Shown here piece by piece: positions 19,607-31,370 of a stretch of 64,000 bases of DNA. Below the pieces are notes generated by a model. It was given only the letters and a program-made list of their open reading frames with translations. It had not been told where the DNA came from and made no database searches. Every line of letters begins with the position of its first letter. The first letter of the stretch is position 1. This stretch comes from Neobacillus sp. FSL H8-0543 (GTDB lineage: Bacteria; Bacillota; Bacilli; Bacillales; Cytobacillaceae), in the NCBI RefSeq assembly GCF_038592905.1, contig NZ_CP151943.1:2296501-2360500 (forward strand), given 5' to 3'. The position numbers and the translations under genes are program-made.

Positions 19607-19638
19607 AACTTCATAATAATGGTAACAAATATGGACAA

Positions 19639-19728
19639 GCAAATTCAAGTAGCTATAGAACTAGGGCCACTTGAATTTTCATGTCTAGCCTCAACGCCTA
19701 GCCTCACAAGGTCGCTTCCGCTTTTCTT
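19639..19728. repeat. Type-2 element fragment with inverted repeat
   Basis: A ten-bp inverted repeat AAATTCAAGT/ACTTGAATTT flanks a short spacer. It is followed by GTCTAGC...GGTCGCTTCCGCTTTTCTTA, a shortened relative of the 18549 element. It ends next to the fbaA stop. Confidence 0.5.
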
Positions 19729-19729
19729 A

Positions 19730-20587
19730 TTATGCTCTACCTGATGAACCGAATTCGCGCATTTTCCCGATAACGGTTTCTTTGATTGCTTCACGAGCAG
19801 GTCCTAAGTATTTACGTGGATCGTACTCATCTGGCAATGCAGCTAATGTTTCTCGTACTGCTTTAGCAGATGTGATTTGGTTTTCAGTGTTCACATTGAT
19901 TTTCGCTGTTCCTAATGAAACAGATTTTTGGATATCTTTCAATGGAATTCCTGTTCCGCCGTGAAGAACAAGCGGCATATTTGTAGCCTTACCGATTTCT
20001 TCCATTTCTTTAAAACCAAGATTTGGTTCACCCTTGTAAGGTCCGTGAACAGATCCTAATGCAGGTGCAAGGCAATCGATGCCAGTCCGCTTAACAAGCT
20101 CTACACATTCGTTGACATCTGCATAGATTACGCCTTCAGCAACAACATCATCCTCTTGTCCGCCAACTGTTCCTAATTCTGCTTCAACAGACACACCTTT
20201 TGAATGTGCATATTCAACTACTTTAGTAGTAATTTCAATATTTTCTTCGAATGGGTGGTGAGAGGCATCAATCATAACAGAGGTAAATCCTGCATCAATT
20301 GCTTCTTTACATTTATCAAAACTAGAGCCATGATCCAAATGAATGGCAACTGGAACAGTAATTTTAAGATCTTCTAGTAAGCCTTCTACCATTTTTACTA
20401 CGGTTTTGAAACCAGACATATAACGCGCAGCACCTTCTGACACACCAAGAATTACTGGTGAATTTTCAGCTTGTGCCGCTTGAAGAATTGCTTGGGTAAA
20501 TTCTAAATTATTAAGGTTAAATTGCCCAACCGCGTAGCCTTCCGCTTTCGCTTTGATAAGCATTTCTTTCATTGAAACTAAAGGCAT
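19730..20587 (-). CDS. fbaA: Fructose-bisphosphate aldolase class II
   Basis: Zinc aldolase of glycolysis and gluconeogenesis. Zinc and catalytic residues are visible in HLDHGSSF (Asp85, His86), GSVHGPYKG and LHGGTGIP. Length 285 residues. Start ATG 20587, with AAGGAGG upstream. It stands between spo0F and tal, as in B. subtilis. Confidence 0.97.
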   Translation of the reverse strand: MPLVSMKEMLIKAKAEGYAVGQFNLNNLEFTQAILQAAQAENSPVILGVSEGAARYMSGFKTVVKMVEGLLEDLKITVPVAIHLDHGSSFDKCKEAIDAGFTSVMIDASHHPFEENIEITTKVVEYAHSKGVSVEAELGTVGGQEDDVVAEGVIYADVNECVELVKRTGIDCLAPALGSVHGPYKGEPNLGFKEMEEIGKATNMPLVLHGGTGIPLKDIQKSVSLGTAKINVNTENQITSAKAVRETLAALPDEYDPRKYLGPAREAIKETVIGKMREFGSSGRA

Positions 20588-20800
20588 TTCGTTTCCTCCT
20601 TATTTTCGGATAACTATCTTTCAGACAGAGCTTCTCGTATAAAGGATTTCCCTCTAAATTACCAATTATGTATCAATCTAAAAGATAATTAACCATTAAA
20701 AGTCATATGTATCATATCAAATGCATGGTTGAAATGCCATTAATCTATCACAGTTTTATAAACTGTCATAATGAAAGCGCAAACAATGTTTTTATTTCTA

Positions 20801-21175
20801 TTAGTTCGTTTTTTGCGGTATATGTTTACGAACAGCGGCGCGGATATCATCAATATCAAAAGGTTTCGCAAAATGAGTAATTGCTCCTAAGTTCTTTGCC
20901 TCTTGAATCATATCTAATTCTCCGTAAGCCGTCATAATGATGACGCGAATATCTGGTTCAATGACCTTCATTCTTTTTAAAATTTCAATTCCGTCCATTC
21001 CAGGGATTTTCATATCCAATAAGACGAGATCAGGGTTATGCTTATTTAATATATCAAGTGCCTGCACTCCATTTGCCGCTAGAAACGTCTGGTATCCTTC
21101 TTTTTGGAACACCTCATTTAATAAAATCCGTATCCCAAATTGGTCATCAACAATCAATATTTTATCTTTTTTCAT
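20801..21175 (-). CDS. spo0F: Sporulation phosphorelay response regulator Spo0F
   Basis: Single-domain receiver that accepts phosphate from Kin kinases and passes it to Spo0B, leading to Spo0A. The phosphorylated Asp54 ([13 protein letters not shown]), the acidic pocket D10-D11, Thr in MTAYGE and Lys in FAKPFD are all present. The 124 residues match the B. subtilis protein nearly throughout. Start ATG 21175 with AGAGGTGGAG. A SigH promoter and Spo0A box lie upstream. Confidence 0.98.
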   Translation of the reverse strand: MKKDKILIVDDQFGIRILLNEVFQKEGYQTFLAANGVQALDILNKHNPDLVLLDMKIPGMDGIEILKRMKVIEPDIRVIIMTAYGELDMIQEAKNLGAITHFAKPFDIDDIRAAVRKHIPQKTN

Positions 21176-21242
21176 AACTCCACCTCTTCCATCTTTAATA
21201 GATTAAATTATGCTTAAATTCCTGTTTATTCCAATGTCTACT

Positions 21243-21267
21243 ATTCGACATTTCTTCTTAAAATCCT
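21243..21267 (-). promoter_or_regulatory. SigH promoter with overlapping Spo0A box (spo0F)
   Basis: Minus strand: -35 AGGATTT (21261-21267), 14 bases, then GAAT (21243-21246), the spacing of the well-known spoVG SigH promoter. A TGTCGAA Spo0A box (21244-21250) overlaps the -10. The arrangement fits Spo0A control of spo0F. Confidence 0.75.
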
Positions 21268-21424
21268 GCTTATTTCCTGAGTTTATTTTATGGTAATTCA
21301 TGGTAATTTTATTTTTTATAAAAATTATAAATATATTTCAAATTGATTTGGCTTCAATCAACAATGAAATTTAACATAACCTAAAAATAAGTTTATACTA
21401 TTCGTTGTTAAGGAGGGGTATGTT

Positions 21425-21940
21425 TTGTTAAAAATGTTTACAACCCAGTTGACCGGTTTGTTTAAGAGAATTGAAGAGAAAGAGGAATTTTCCTTTGAGG
21501 ATGGTGCACGTTTGCTTGCGCAGGCACCCGTTGGCGATGGAAGTATTTATATTTTTGGCACGAACGAAATGAAGGCTATTGCGCATGAAGCATTAGAAGG
21601 TGCTGAGCCGTTTGCAAACGCGAAGCTCTTTACTGCAATTGATGAGTTAACGATAGCTGACAGAGTGCTGCTGTTCACAAGGACGTCCAGTGATAAGAAG
21701 GCGATAGAACTTGCAGCTCAGCTTCAGGAAAAAGAAGTGCCGTTTGTTGCAGTATCTACGGATACGGATGGACAGTTAACCGGGCTTGCGGATGTCCACA
21801 TTAATTTGCGGTTGACGAAGGCCTTGCTCCCGGATGATAGCGGGAATCGTTATGGCTATCCTTCATTAATGGCAGCCTTGTTTGTCTATTATGGATTAAA
21901 ATTTACGATTGATGAGATTTTAGCAGAGTATGATGAGTAA
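21425..21940 (+). CDS. ywjG: YwjG, DUF2529 family protein
   Basis: Protein of 171 residues with a sugar-isomerase-like (SIS) appearance: GDGSIYIFGTNEMKAIAHEAL, then DRVLLFTRTSSDKKAIELAAQL and ADVHINLRLTKALLPDDSGNRYGYPSLMAALFVYY. Its ligand is unknown. It is one of few plus-strand genes and is divergent from spo0F, with its own terminator. The start is TTG 21425, supported by AAGGAGGGG six bases upstream; the ATG three codons later is too far. Confidence 0.88.
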   Translation: MLKMFTTQLTGLFKRIEEKEEFSFEDGARLLAQAPVGDGSIYIFGTNEMKAIAHEALEGAEPFANAKLFTAIDELTIADRVLLFTRTSSDKKAIELAAQLQEKEVPFVAVSTDTDGQLTGLADVHINLRLTKALLPDDSGNRYGYPSLMAALFVYYGLKFTIDEILAEYDE

Positions 21941-21968
21941 AAACAGCCTTTTGTTGAGGCTGTTTTTT
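21941..21968 (+). terminator. Terminator of ywjG
   Basis: AAACAGCC/GGCTGTTT stem followed by a T-run, starting right after the stop codon. Confidence 0.93.
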
Positions 21969-21989
21969 TGATTTGTCCAGTAGACCTTC

Positions 21990-22605
21990 TTAAAGACATT
22001 TCACTCAATCCTTGAACTAGTTTTGTCTTTAATAACCCCTCTTAAAGACATTCCACCAATCCTTGAACACGTTTTGTCTTTAATTGGTCTTCTTAAAGAC
22101 ATTTCACTCAATCCTTGAACACATTTTGTCCTTAATACCCCCTCTTAAAGACATTTCACTCAATCCTTGAACACATTTTGTCCTTAATTGGTCTTCTTAA
22201 AGACATTTCACTCAATCCTTGAACACATTTTGTCCTTAATACCCCTTCTTAAGGACATTTCACTCAATCCTTGAACACATTTTGTCCTTAATACCCCCTC
22301 TTAAAGACATTCCACTCAATCCTTGGACATGTTTTGTCTTTAATAACCCCTCTTAAAGACATTCCACCAATCCTTGAACACATTTTGTCCTTAATACCCC
22401 TTCTTAAAGACATTTCACTCAATCCTTGAACACATTTTGTCCTTAATACCCCCTCTTAAAGACATTTCACTCAATCCTTGGACATGTTTTGTCTTTAATA
22501 ACCCCTCTTAAAGACATTCCACCAATCCTTGAACACATTTTGTCCTTAATACCCCTTCTTAAAGACATTTCACTCAATCCTTGAACGCATTTTGTCCTCA
22601 ACCCC
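21990..22605. repeat. Twelve-copy tandem hairpin array, 51-52 bp period
   Basis: Unit starts (TTAAAGACATT) fall at 21990, 22042, 22093, 22145, 22197, 22249, 22301, 22353, 22404, 22456, 22508 and 22559. Each unit has arms TTAAAGACA and TGTCTTTAA (or TGTCCTTAA) around CACTCAATCCTTGAACACA. The unit at 22249 changes both arms (TTAAGGACA/TGTCCTTAA). It lies between convergent ywjG and pyrG, outside both terminators. Confidence 0.95.
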
Positions 22606-22636
22606 CGTTGCCACAGCCTATGGAAAACAAAACAAC

Positions 22637-22668
22637 CAAAAAGCCAGTCCCCCCAAAGAGAACTGGCT
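22637..22668 (-). terminator. Terminator of pyrG
   Basis: AGCCAGT/ACTGGCT stem with a T-run on the minus strand, ten bases after the stop codon. Confidence 0.88.
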
Positions 22669-22676
22669 AAAAAACT

Positions 22677-24317
<1,641 letters not shown>

Positions 24318-24356
24318 TTAAGGCTTCTTTTATAAAAAATTTTAAAATAAAGAAGT

Positions 24357-24425
24357 CTCGGCAAAATGCCGAGAGAGCATGTTTAAAATAAAAAAATAAA
24401 AAAGCGCCCCTATAAGGGAGCGCTT
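24357..24425 (-). promoter_or_regulatory. pyrG leader attenuator
   Basis: Minus-strand terminator stem AAGCGCTCCC/AGGGGCGCTT (24402-24425) with a T-rich tract below 24402. A second hairpin, CTCGGCA/TGCCGAG, lies at 24357-24373. The C-rich 5' arm could pair with extra G residues added at the transcript start when CTP is low, as in B. subtilis pyrG. Confidence 0.8.
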
Positions 24426-24463
24426 ATTAGCTAATTAATGATCCGTTCCTTTTTTAAGGAGCC

Positions 24464-24500
24464 CAAAAGTGATTCTACAAGGGGAAGAATAAAAAGTCAA
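24464..24500 (-). promoter_or_regulatory. SigA promoter of pyrG, start at GGGC
   Basis: -35 TTGACT (24495-24500), 17-bp spacer, -10 TAGAAT (24472-24477), and a likely start at 24464, where the RNA begins GGGCUCC. This is the initially transcribed sequence needed for reiterative G addition. Confidence 0.85.
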
Positions 24501-24507
24501 GTCGCTT

Positions 24508-25101
24508 TTAAAGTTCTTCTTCATCCTCTACTTCTTCTACTTCCAGTTCTTCTTCCAAATCATCGTCTAGATCATCATCGTCTTCATCTAAATCAATGAC
24601 TGCCTCATCTTCAATGACATCTTCATCAATATCATCAATCAGGTCGTCTTCAAGAAGATCATCATCGTCTTCATCGTCATCATCATCGTCTAGCAGATCA
24701 TCTTCATCGTCCGCAAAATCATCGAGGTCATCAAGATCATCATATTCTTCTTCTTCAATCTCATCGAAATCATCGACGACAGCGGCTTTCTTTTTCGCCT
24801 TTTTCTTCTTAGGTTTTACAACCGTTACGACTTCTTCCTCTTGCGTATCCACTGGATACCAAACGCGAAGTCCCCAACGATTATCCCCTAAGGAGAGGAA
24901 ACGGCCATCAATATTAACGTCGGTGTATAATTGTGCAATTCTAGTTTTCATTTCCTTATCTGAAACCCCTGCTGCTGATTGAATCTCTTTTACTAAATCA
25001 TTAAAGGCAATCGGCTGCTTACTGTTTACTAAAAATTCGTAAGCCATCTCTATGAGTGATAATTCCTTTAATTGCTCTTTTGAGAACTGTTTTAAACTCA
25101 A
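24508..25101 (-). CDS. rpoE: RNA polymerase delta subunit
   Basis: Firmicutes-specific RNA polymerase subunit that speeds recycling and promoter selection. The N-terminal globular domain (to about residue 90, ending GRFLSLGDNRWGLRVWYP) is followed by a lysine patch KPKKKKAKKK. The tail of about 80 residues is almost entirely Asp/Glu, and the same patch-and-tail layout is known to be functional in B. subtilis. The start is taken as TTG 25101, nine bases after AAGGAA; GTG 25110 is less likely. Confidence 0.95.
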   Translation of the reverse strand: MSLKQFSKEQLKELSLIEMAYEFLVNSKQPIAFNDLVKEIQSAAGVSDKEMKTRIAQLYTDVNIDGRFLSLGDNRWGLRVWYPVDTQEEEVVTVVKPKKKKAKKKAAVVDDFDEIEEEEYDDLDDLDDFADDEDDLLDDDDDDEDDDDLLEDDLIDDIDEDVIEDEAVIDLDEDDDDLDDDLEEELEVEEVEDEEEL

Positions 25102-25287
25102 TTTCGGCACTTCCTTTCTCTATTTAACACCCTGCTAGAGTGATAACGGCCATTTAGGAAGGATTTCTCCTATGTATAGCGTAAGTTCCTAGGAAAAAAA
25201 AACTCTTTCCCTCCAAGGCGCTTGGCGCATTTCCTATAAAAAGACATATTCTTCATTATAAACAAATTTCTGCCGTTTATGCTAGTT

Positions 25288-25497
25288 CTATCTGCTGTTT
25301 CTCCCGATTTTTTCCGGCTCTGCTTTTTTATCCTCTGATTTGTTGACTTCTTTGAGCGCTTTCATCTCCTTAATTGCCAATACTAGAAAGAACATTGCTA
25401 GTAATAGAAATGAAATCGCCCCTAGCGAATGTGTATAGAGATAATACAATGGCCAGGCACTGATTAGTAATACTATGATTATCCGACTTACTCTCAT
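25288..25497 (-). CDS. Small membrane protein, unknown function
   Basis: 69 residues with two hydrophobic segments (about 5-22 and 27-45) followed by a charged C-terminus (KEMKALKEVNKSEDKK...). I do not recognise the family. ATG 25497 has only a weak ribosome site (GGCGGTG). It lies between icmF and rpoE, on the same strand as its neighbours. Confidence 0.55.
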   Translation of the reverse strand: MRVSRIIIVLLISAWPLYYLYTHSLGAISFLLLAMFFLVLAIKEMKALKEVNKSEDKKAEPEKIGRNSR

Positions 25498-25629
25498 CTG
25501 TCAACACCGCCCTGGACCTCTTTTTGTATGTATGTTTGCTTATTTCACCCACATTAAGGCTTAAGTTCCACTATATTATATATAAAAAGAAAGCAAATTT
25601 AGCATATTAAAAAAAATATTTTTTATAGT

Positions 25630-25665
25630 AAAAGACAATGACTCCAACCGAGCCATTGTCTTTTA
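25630..25665 (-). terminator. Terminator of the acdA-tetR-icmF operon
   Basis: AAAAGACAATGGCTC / GAGTCATTGTCTTTT stem, six bases after the icmF stop, with an AT-rich tail. Confidence 0.88.
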
Positions 25666-25671
25666 TATAGT

Positions 25672-28600
25672 TTACATATTTCTGCGGTATTGTCCGCCTA
25701 CTTCGTATAGTGCTCTTGTAATTTGCCCGAGGCTGGCGACTTTGACCGTTTCCATTAATTGCGCAAAAATATTTTCGTTATTGACGGCAGCTGCTTTTAA
25801 ACGTTTTAGTGCTTCGTCGGTTTCTGCGGCGCGCGTTTCCTGGAACGCGCGTAAATTATGGATCTGCAATTCCTTTTCTTCCTTTGACGCTCTCGCTAAT
25901 TCCATATTATTGACGTCATCTTCAGAAGGTGGATTTGGATTTAAATACGTATTCACGCCGATGATTGGCAGCTCGCCCGTATGTTTTTTCATTTCATAGT
26001 ACATCGATTCGTCCTGGATTTTTCCGCGCTGATATTGTGTTTCCATCGAACCAAGCACACCGCCGCGATCGTTCAAGCGCTCGAATTCCTGAAGAACCGC
26101 TTCCTCGACTAGGTCTGTCAGCTCTTCAACAATAAATGCCCCTTGGAGCGGATTTTCATTCTTCGTTAACCCATGCTCTTTTGTAATAATCATTTGAATC
26201 GCCATCGCCCGGCGCACCGATTCCTCGGTTGGCGTAGTAATTGCCTCATCATATGCATTAGTATGAAGCGAATTACAGTTATCATGCAGCGCCATCAAAG
26301 CCTGAAGGCTCGTGCGGATATCATTAAAATCAATTTCCTGTGCATGCAGCGAACGGCCAGAGGTTTGAATATGGTACTTCAGTTTTTGGCTACGCTCGTT
26401 CGCGCCATATTTATCCCGCATCACCGTTGCCCAAATCCGCCGTGCTACCCGACCAATGACGGTATACTCAGGATCCAGACCATTCGAGAAAAAGAATGAT
26501 AGGTTTGGCGCAAAGTCATCAATTTTCATCCCGCGGCTTAAATAATACTCGACATAGGTAAAACCATTTGAGAGCGTAAACGCAAGCTGTGAAATCGGGT
26601 TTGCTCCTGCCTCGGCAATATGGTAGCCCGAAATCGAGACAGAATAATAATTACGCACCTGTTTCTCAATGAAATATTCCTGAATATCGCCCATCATCCG
26701 TAGCGCAAATTCTGTTGAGAAAATACAGGTGTTCTGGCCTTGGTCTTCTTTTAAAATATCAGCCTGCACCGTACCACGGACGGTTTTTAGCGTATATGCC
26801 TTCACTTCTAAAAACTCCTCAACGGTTAACACACGGCCAAGCTCATCTTCTCTTTTCTTTACTTGCTGATCAATGGCTGTATTCATGAACATTGCTAAAA
26901 TAATCGGCGCCGGTCCATTGATTGTCATCGAAACCGATGTTGAAGGATGGCAAAGATCAAAGCCGTCATAAAGCTTTTTCATATCATCTAAGGTACAAAC
27001 GTTAACCCCACTTTCACCGACCTTGCCATAAATGTCGGGACGGTAATCAGGATCCTCACCGTACAGGGTTACAGAGTCAAAGGCGGTACTTAGGCGTTTG
27101 GCCGGATCATCCTTCGACAAATAGTGGAAACGGCGATTCGTCCGTTCTGGCGTGCCTTCTCCAGCAAACTGGCGCCTTGGATCTTCTCCTTCCCGTTTGA
27201 ACGGGAATACTCCTGCGGTATAAGGGTATGATCCAGGGACATTTTCACGATACACCCATTTTAAAATTTCACCGTAATCCTTATATTTTGGCAATGCCAC
27301 TTTCGGAATATCCAGTCCTGATAGGCTCTTTGTTTTTAAAACAGTGATGATTTCTTTGTCGCGAATTCTCGTCACGAATTTGTCGCTCTTGTAGTCTGCG
27401 GTTAACTTTTCCCAGCCATCAAGAATCCGTTTTGATTCTGCCGATAATTTACTATCTGTTTCCTGCTTGATTGCTTCTAGAGAGGCAATCACTTCACCAT
27501 TCGAGTCTTGTTCTTTGACTGCCAGGATAGCACCTTCCAGCTGGAATAACTTTCGGGCAATATTCGCTTGCTCTTCCGCCTTCTTATGATGGTTGCGGAC
27601 AGTTTCTGATATTTCCCGCAAATAATAACGGCGGTCTGTTGGAATGATCACATTCTGCTTTTCCACTAATGCATCTTTAGAAAAGGAAGTATTCCAATCG
27701 CTACCTGTTTTTTGATTTATTTGTTCAATTAAAGCAGCAAATAAGGCATTTGTTCCAGCGTCATTGAACTGGCTGGCAATCGTCCCGTAAACAGGCATTT
27801 CAGAAGCATCTTTTTCAAAGAGCATATGACTTCGCTGATACTGCTTTTGTACCTGCCTTAAGGCATCCTCCGAGCCTTTGCGCTCAAATTTATTAATGAC
27901 AATTAAGTCGGCAAAATCAATCATATCGATTTTTTCAAGCTGGGATGGTGCCCCAAATTCACTTGTCATCACGTATAGTGACACATCACAAATTTCGGTA
28001 ATTTGAGCATCCCCTTGGCCAATTCCACTAGTTTCAACGATAACAAGGTCAAAGCCTGCTGCCTTTACGACGGCGACCGCATCTTTAATTGCCAGCGAAA
28101 GCTCACTTCTTGATGCCCTCGTTGCCAGGCTCCGCATATACACATTTGGAGAGAAGATCGCATTCATGCGAATCCGGTCACCTAATAGCGCGCCGCCTGT
28201 TTTTTGCTTTGTCGGGTCAACCGAGAGAATCGCTACCTTTTTATCCGGAAGTTCATTGATAAACCGGCGAATTAATTCGTCGGTGAGCGAGCTTTTTCCC
28301 GCGCCACCCGTTCCCGTAATACCAACCACTGGAACTTCCTGAGATAATTCCTTCACTTTTTCAAGCAAGCTCTCGGCTGCTGCTGCCGCTTCACGATTTT
28401 TATCGACATGGAGCTCTGCAAGCGTGATCAGCTTTGCGACTGCATTGATGTCGCCCGTTGGCAATAATTCAATCTGCTCCACTGTGTTTGCCGATACTGT
28501 TGAAAAATCACACTCCTCAAGCATGCGGTTAATCATTCCTTGCAGGCCAAGCTTCCGTCCATCCTCAGGAGAGAAAATCCACGAGATCCCATAGTCATGG

Positions 28601-28938
28601 AGCTCATTGATTTCACGAGGGATAATGACACCGCCCCCGCCGCCGTATATGCGAATGTTTGGTGCTCCTTTTTCCTTTAGCAAATCGTACATATATTTAA
28701 AGTATTCAACGTGTCCGCCTTGATAAGAAGAAATCGCAATTCCCTGAGCATCCTCTTGAATCGCCGCGTTAACAACTTCCTCAACCGAGCGGTTATGGCC
28801 AAGATGAATGACCTCGGCCCCGCTTGCTTGGAGAATTCTCCTCATAATATTGATCGAAGCATCGTGACCATCAAACAAACTCGATGCTGTCACAAACCGA
28901 ATATGATGCTTTGGCTGATAACTTTGATTCTTCGTCAT
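25672..28938 (-). CDS. icmF: Fused isobutyryl-CoA mutase IcmF
   Basis: Coenzyme B12 enzyme that interconverts isobutyryl-CoA and butyryl-CoA. Domains in order: B12-binding (about 10-145, DGHDAS with His25), G-protein chaperone (about 200-420, Walker [13 protein letters not shown]), and the mutase TIM barrel (about 530-1060). The 1088 residues match the fused family. It overlaps the tetR stop by four bases (ATGA), so it is coupled to it. With acdA and tetR it makes an operon for branched acyl-CoA use. The exact substrate (isobutyryl, isovaleryl/pivalyl) cannot be read by eye. Confidence 0.95.
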   Translation of the reverse strand: MTKNQSYQPKHHIRFVTASSLFDGHDASINIMRRILQASGAEVIHLGHNRSVEEVVNAAIQEDAQGIAISSYQGGHVEYFKYMYDLLKEKGAPNIRIYGGGGGVIIPREINELHDYGISWIFSPEDGRKLGLQGMINRMLEECDFSTVSANTVEQIELLPTGDINAVAKLITLAELHVDKNREAAAAAESLLEKVKELSQEVPVVGITGTGGAGKSSLTDELIRRFINELPDKKVAILSVDPTKQKTGGALLGDRIRMNAIFSPNVYMRSLATRASRSELSLAIKDAVAVVKAAGFDLVIVETSGIGQGDAQITEICDVSLYVMTSEFGAPSQLEKIDMIDFADLIVINKFERKGSEDALRQVQKQYQRSHMLFEKDASEMPVYGTIASQFNDAGTNALFAALIEQINQKTGSDWNTSFSKDALVEKQNVIIPTDRRYYLREISETVRNHHKKAEEQANIARKLFQLEGAILAVKEQDSNGEVIASLEAIKQETDSKLSAESKRILDGWEKLTADYKSDKFVTRIRDKEIITVLKTKSLSGLDIPKVALPKYKDYGEILKWVYRENVPGSYPYTAGVFPFKREGEDPRRQFAGEGTPERTNRRFHYLSKDDPAKRLSTAFDSVTLYGEDPDYRPDIYGKVGESGVNVCTLDDMKKLYDGFDLCHPSTSVSMTINGPAPIILAMFMNTAIDQQVKKREDELGRVLTVEEFLEVKAYTLKTVRGTVQADILKEDQGQNTCIFSTEFALRMMGDIQEYFIEKQVRNYYSVSISGYHIAEAGANPISQLAFTLSNGFTYVEYYLSRGMKIDDFAPNLSFFFSNGLDPEYTVIGRVARRIWATVMRDKYGANERSQKLKYHIQTSGRSLHAQEIDFNDIRTSLQALMALHDNCNSLHTNAYDEAITTPTEESVRRAMAIQMIITKEHGLTKNENPLQGAFIVEELTDLVEEAVLQEFERLNDRGGVLGSMETQYQRGKIQDESMYYEMKKHTGELPIIGVNTYLNPNPPSEDDVNNMELARASKEEKELQIHNLRAFQETRAAETDEALKRLKAAAVNNENIFAQLMETVKVASLGQITRALYEVGGQYRRNM

Positions 28939-29585
28939 TGTTTTCCCCCTTTTAGGTGACAGGCACCACCTGTAAGCCCTGAAAATAATAGTTCTGTTTG
29001 TAAGTCAATATATTCATCCAGCGTAAATAACTTCTGTAATGTCCAACGGCGGAAGCTCCACATTTGTCCTTCAACAATAATGGTGTGGGAAATGATTTTA
29101 ATTTGTTTTTCCGTTATCTCCAGCTCGCCATTTTCGACACATAGCCACAATAGCTTTTCAAACATCGCAGCCATTTCATTTTCTTTTTTCAATACATAGG
29201 GAAGAGCATCCTTTGTGAGCGATTTTGCTTCCTGATACATCACGAGCACTTCTGCCTGCATTTCATCAATGACCCGGAAGTAGTTGGCGATTCCTAGTTT
29301 CAAGCTCTCAATCGTGCCTTGCTTATGTTCCAGATCCTCCTGTAGCCGCTCGCTGACATGATCATAAATACTGTCGCAAACTAAATAGAGAACATCTTCC
29401 TTCGTCCGGATGTATTCGTATAACGTGCCAATGCTAAACCCGGCAGCATTGGCAATTTCCCTTGTCGTCGTCCGGTGAAACCCCTTTTCTTTAAAAAGCG
29501 CAACCGCCCCTTTAATCATTTGGTCCCTTCTGCGCTGCACGAGACGTTCATCCTTTACCGAAGCCTGTACTTCTCGTTTTTCCAT
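28935..29585 (-). CDS. TetR-family regulator of acyl-CoA genes
   Basis: 216 residues. An N-terminal helix-turn-helix (about 20-65, with [33 protein letters not shown]) precedes an all-helical ligand domain. It is translated between acdA and icmF, 26 bp after acdA and overlapping icmF by four bases. Its likely effector is an acyl-CoA, as for FadR of B. subtilis. Palindromes near fadF and the thiolase gene may be its operators. The C-terminus [11 protein letters not shown] is encoded across a copy of the recurrent GGTGACAGGCAC motif. Confidence 0.88.
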   Translation of the reverse strand: MEKREVQASVKDERLVQRRRDQMIKGAVALFKEKGFHRTTTREIANAAGFSIGTLYEYIRTKEDVLYLVCDSIYDHVSERLQEDLEHKQGTIESLKLGIANYFRVIDEMQAEVLVMYQEAKSLTKDALPYVLKKENEMAAMFEKLLWLCVENGELEITEKQIKIISHTIIVEGQMWSFRRWTLQKLFTLDEYIDLQTELLFSGLTGGACHLKGGKQ

Positions 29586-29611
29586 CCCCTCAAACCGCCT
29601 TTTTCCACCTG

Positions 29612-30751
29612 TTATTTCGTAATCATTCGTGAAATGACGAGGCGTTGGATTTCCTGTGTTCCTTCATAAATTTGTGTGATTTTCGCATCACGCATATATC
29701 TCTCAACCGGATAATCCTTTGTATATCCATAACCGCCGAATACCTGAACCGCTTCGGTTGTTACCTTCATTGCGGTATCACCGGCAAATAATTTCGACAT
29801 CGCCGATTCCTTCCCATACGGCAAGCCTTCTGACTCCAGCCAAGCCGCTTGATAGGTTAATAGTCTTGAAGCTTCAATCCCTGTTGCCATATCAGCCAAT
29901 TTAAAGCCAATTCCCTGTTGGGCTGCGATTGGCTTTCCGAACTGTTGGCGTTCTTTTGCATAATCGACAGCAGCGTCAAGCGCCCCTTGAGCAATACCAA
30001 CCGCCTGGGCTGCAATTCCGTTCCGGCCGCCATCAAGCGTCATCATCGCAATTTTAAAACCTTCGCCTTCTTCGCCAAGTCTGTTGGTGACAGGCACTCT
30101 GCATTCTTCAAAAATAATTTCTGTTGTCGGTGAAGAACGGATTCCCAGTTTCTTTTCCTTTTTCCCGACGGAGAAGCCCGGGAAGTCACTTTCCACGATG
30201 AATGCCGTTGTTCCTTTCTGCTTGCTTGAAGGGTCGGTTAAGGCAAAAACAACATAAATGTCTGCTTCGCCGCCGTTAGTAATAAAGATTTTTGAGCCGT
30301 TTAGGACATAATGGTCCCCTTCGAGCCTTGCAGTTGTTCTCATCCCGCCAGCGTCCGAACCGCTACCTGGCTCAGTTAAACCGTAGGCGCCGATCTTCGT
30401 ACCTTCTGCCAATGCACGCAGATATGTTTGTTTTTGTTCCTCTGAACCAAATTTGTAAATCGGCCAGCCGGCAAGTGAGGTATGGGCTGATAAAAGGACA
30501 CCCACTGATGCGTCAACACGGGAAAGCTCCTCTACCGCGATACAATAAGCAAGATAATCACTGCCAATTCCACCGTATTGTTCCGGCCACGGAATCCCCG
30601 TTAAGCCAAGCTCTGCCATTTTGTCAAAAATCTCGCGGTCAAAACGTTCTTCCTCATCACGTTCAGCAGCCGTTGGGGCCACTTCGTTTCTAGCAAAATC
30701 CCGCACCATTTTACGAATCATTTCATGCTCTTCAGTCAATCGAAAGTTCAT
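29612..30751 (-). CDS. acdA: Acyl-CoA dehydrogenase (AcdA-like)
   Basis: Flavoprotein that makes the trans-2 double bond in acyl-CoA and gives electrons to ETF. Length 379 residues. FAD/substrate segments [15 protein letters not shown] and [15 protein letters not shown] are visible, with [34 protein letters not shown] carrying the catalytic glutamate. The start ATG 30751 has AGGAGG nine bases upstream. It is first in the acdA-tetR-icmF operon. The name acdA follows its position near rpoE and fadF in B. subtilis. Confidence 0.93.
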   Translation of the reverse strand: MNFRLTEEHEMIRKMVRDFARNEVAPTAAERDEEERFDREIFDKMAELGLTGIPWPEQYGGIGSDYLAYCIAVEELSRVDASVGVLLSAHTSLAGWPIYKFGSEEQKQTYLRALAEGTKIGAYGLTEPGSGSDAGGMRTTARLEGDHYVLNGSKIFITNGGEADIYVVFALTDPSSKQKGTTAFIVESDFPGFSVGKKEKKLGIRSSPTTEIIFEECRVPVTNRLGEEGEGFKIAMMTLDGGRNGIAAQAVGIAQGALDAAVDYAKERQQFGKPIAAQQGIGFKLADMATGIEASRLLTYQAAWLESEGLPYGKESAMSKLFAGDTAMKVTTEAVQVFGGYGYTKDYPVERYMRDAKITQIYEGTQEIQRLVISRMITK

Positions 30752-30817
30752 TTTATTAGTCCTCCTAAAGGTAATTTTGGTTAGGTTACGATATATAGGG
30801 CACATAATTTATTTCAG

Positions 30818-31370
30818 TTACTACATAACTTGAGTCGACTACTACAAGGTTTGGTGCAGTTACTACAAATATCCAGTCACTTACTACATAATTAGAAGCC
30901 TTATCTACATTAATTGTAAAATATTGGTTATCTAGATGGGCTTACTACACAATTTGAGTTCTTTACTGCAAAGTTCCGTTCACTTACTACATAATCAGAA
31001 GCTCTATCTACATTAATTGTAAAATATTGGTTACCTAGATGGGCTTACTACACAATTTGAGTTCGTTACTACAAATATCCAGTCACTTACTACATAATTA
31101 GAAGCCTTATCTACATTAATTGTAAAATAATGGTTAACCATATGGGCTTACTACACAATTTGAGTTCTTTACTACAAAGTTCCGTTCACTTACTACATAA
31201 TCAGACACCTAATCTACATTAATTGTAAAATAATGGCTAACCATATGGGCTTACTACACAATTTGAGTTCTTTACTACAAAGTTCCGTTCACTTACTACA
31301 TAATCAGACACCTTATCTACATTAATTGTAAAATGCTGGTTACCACGCAAATGTTTTTCCAATACTACTA
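30818..31370. repeat. Five-copy tandem repeat, exact 103-bp period
   Basis: The word CTACATTAATTG occurs at 30905, 31008, 31111, 31214 and 31317, exactly 103 bp apart. Within a unit TTACTACA recurs about every 21 bp. It fills the 619-bp gap between the mmgC-like gene and acdA; no ORF or clear promoter was identified in it. Confidence 0.95.

Noticed and set aside
21990..22605. CRISPR-like array
   Set aside because: The units are contiguous with no variable spacers, the repeats are not identical in the CRISPR sense, and no cas genes are nearby.
24596..24982. 128-residue ORF opposite rpoE, very rich in serine
   Set aside because: It is the reverse of the Asp/Glu tail of rpoE and has no start signals or family similarity.
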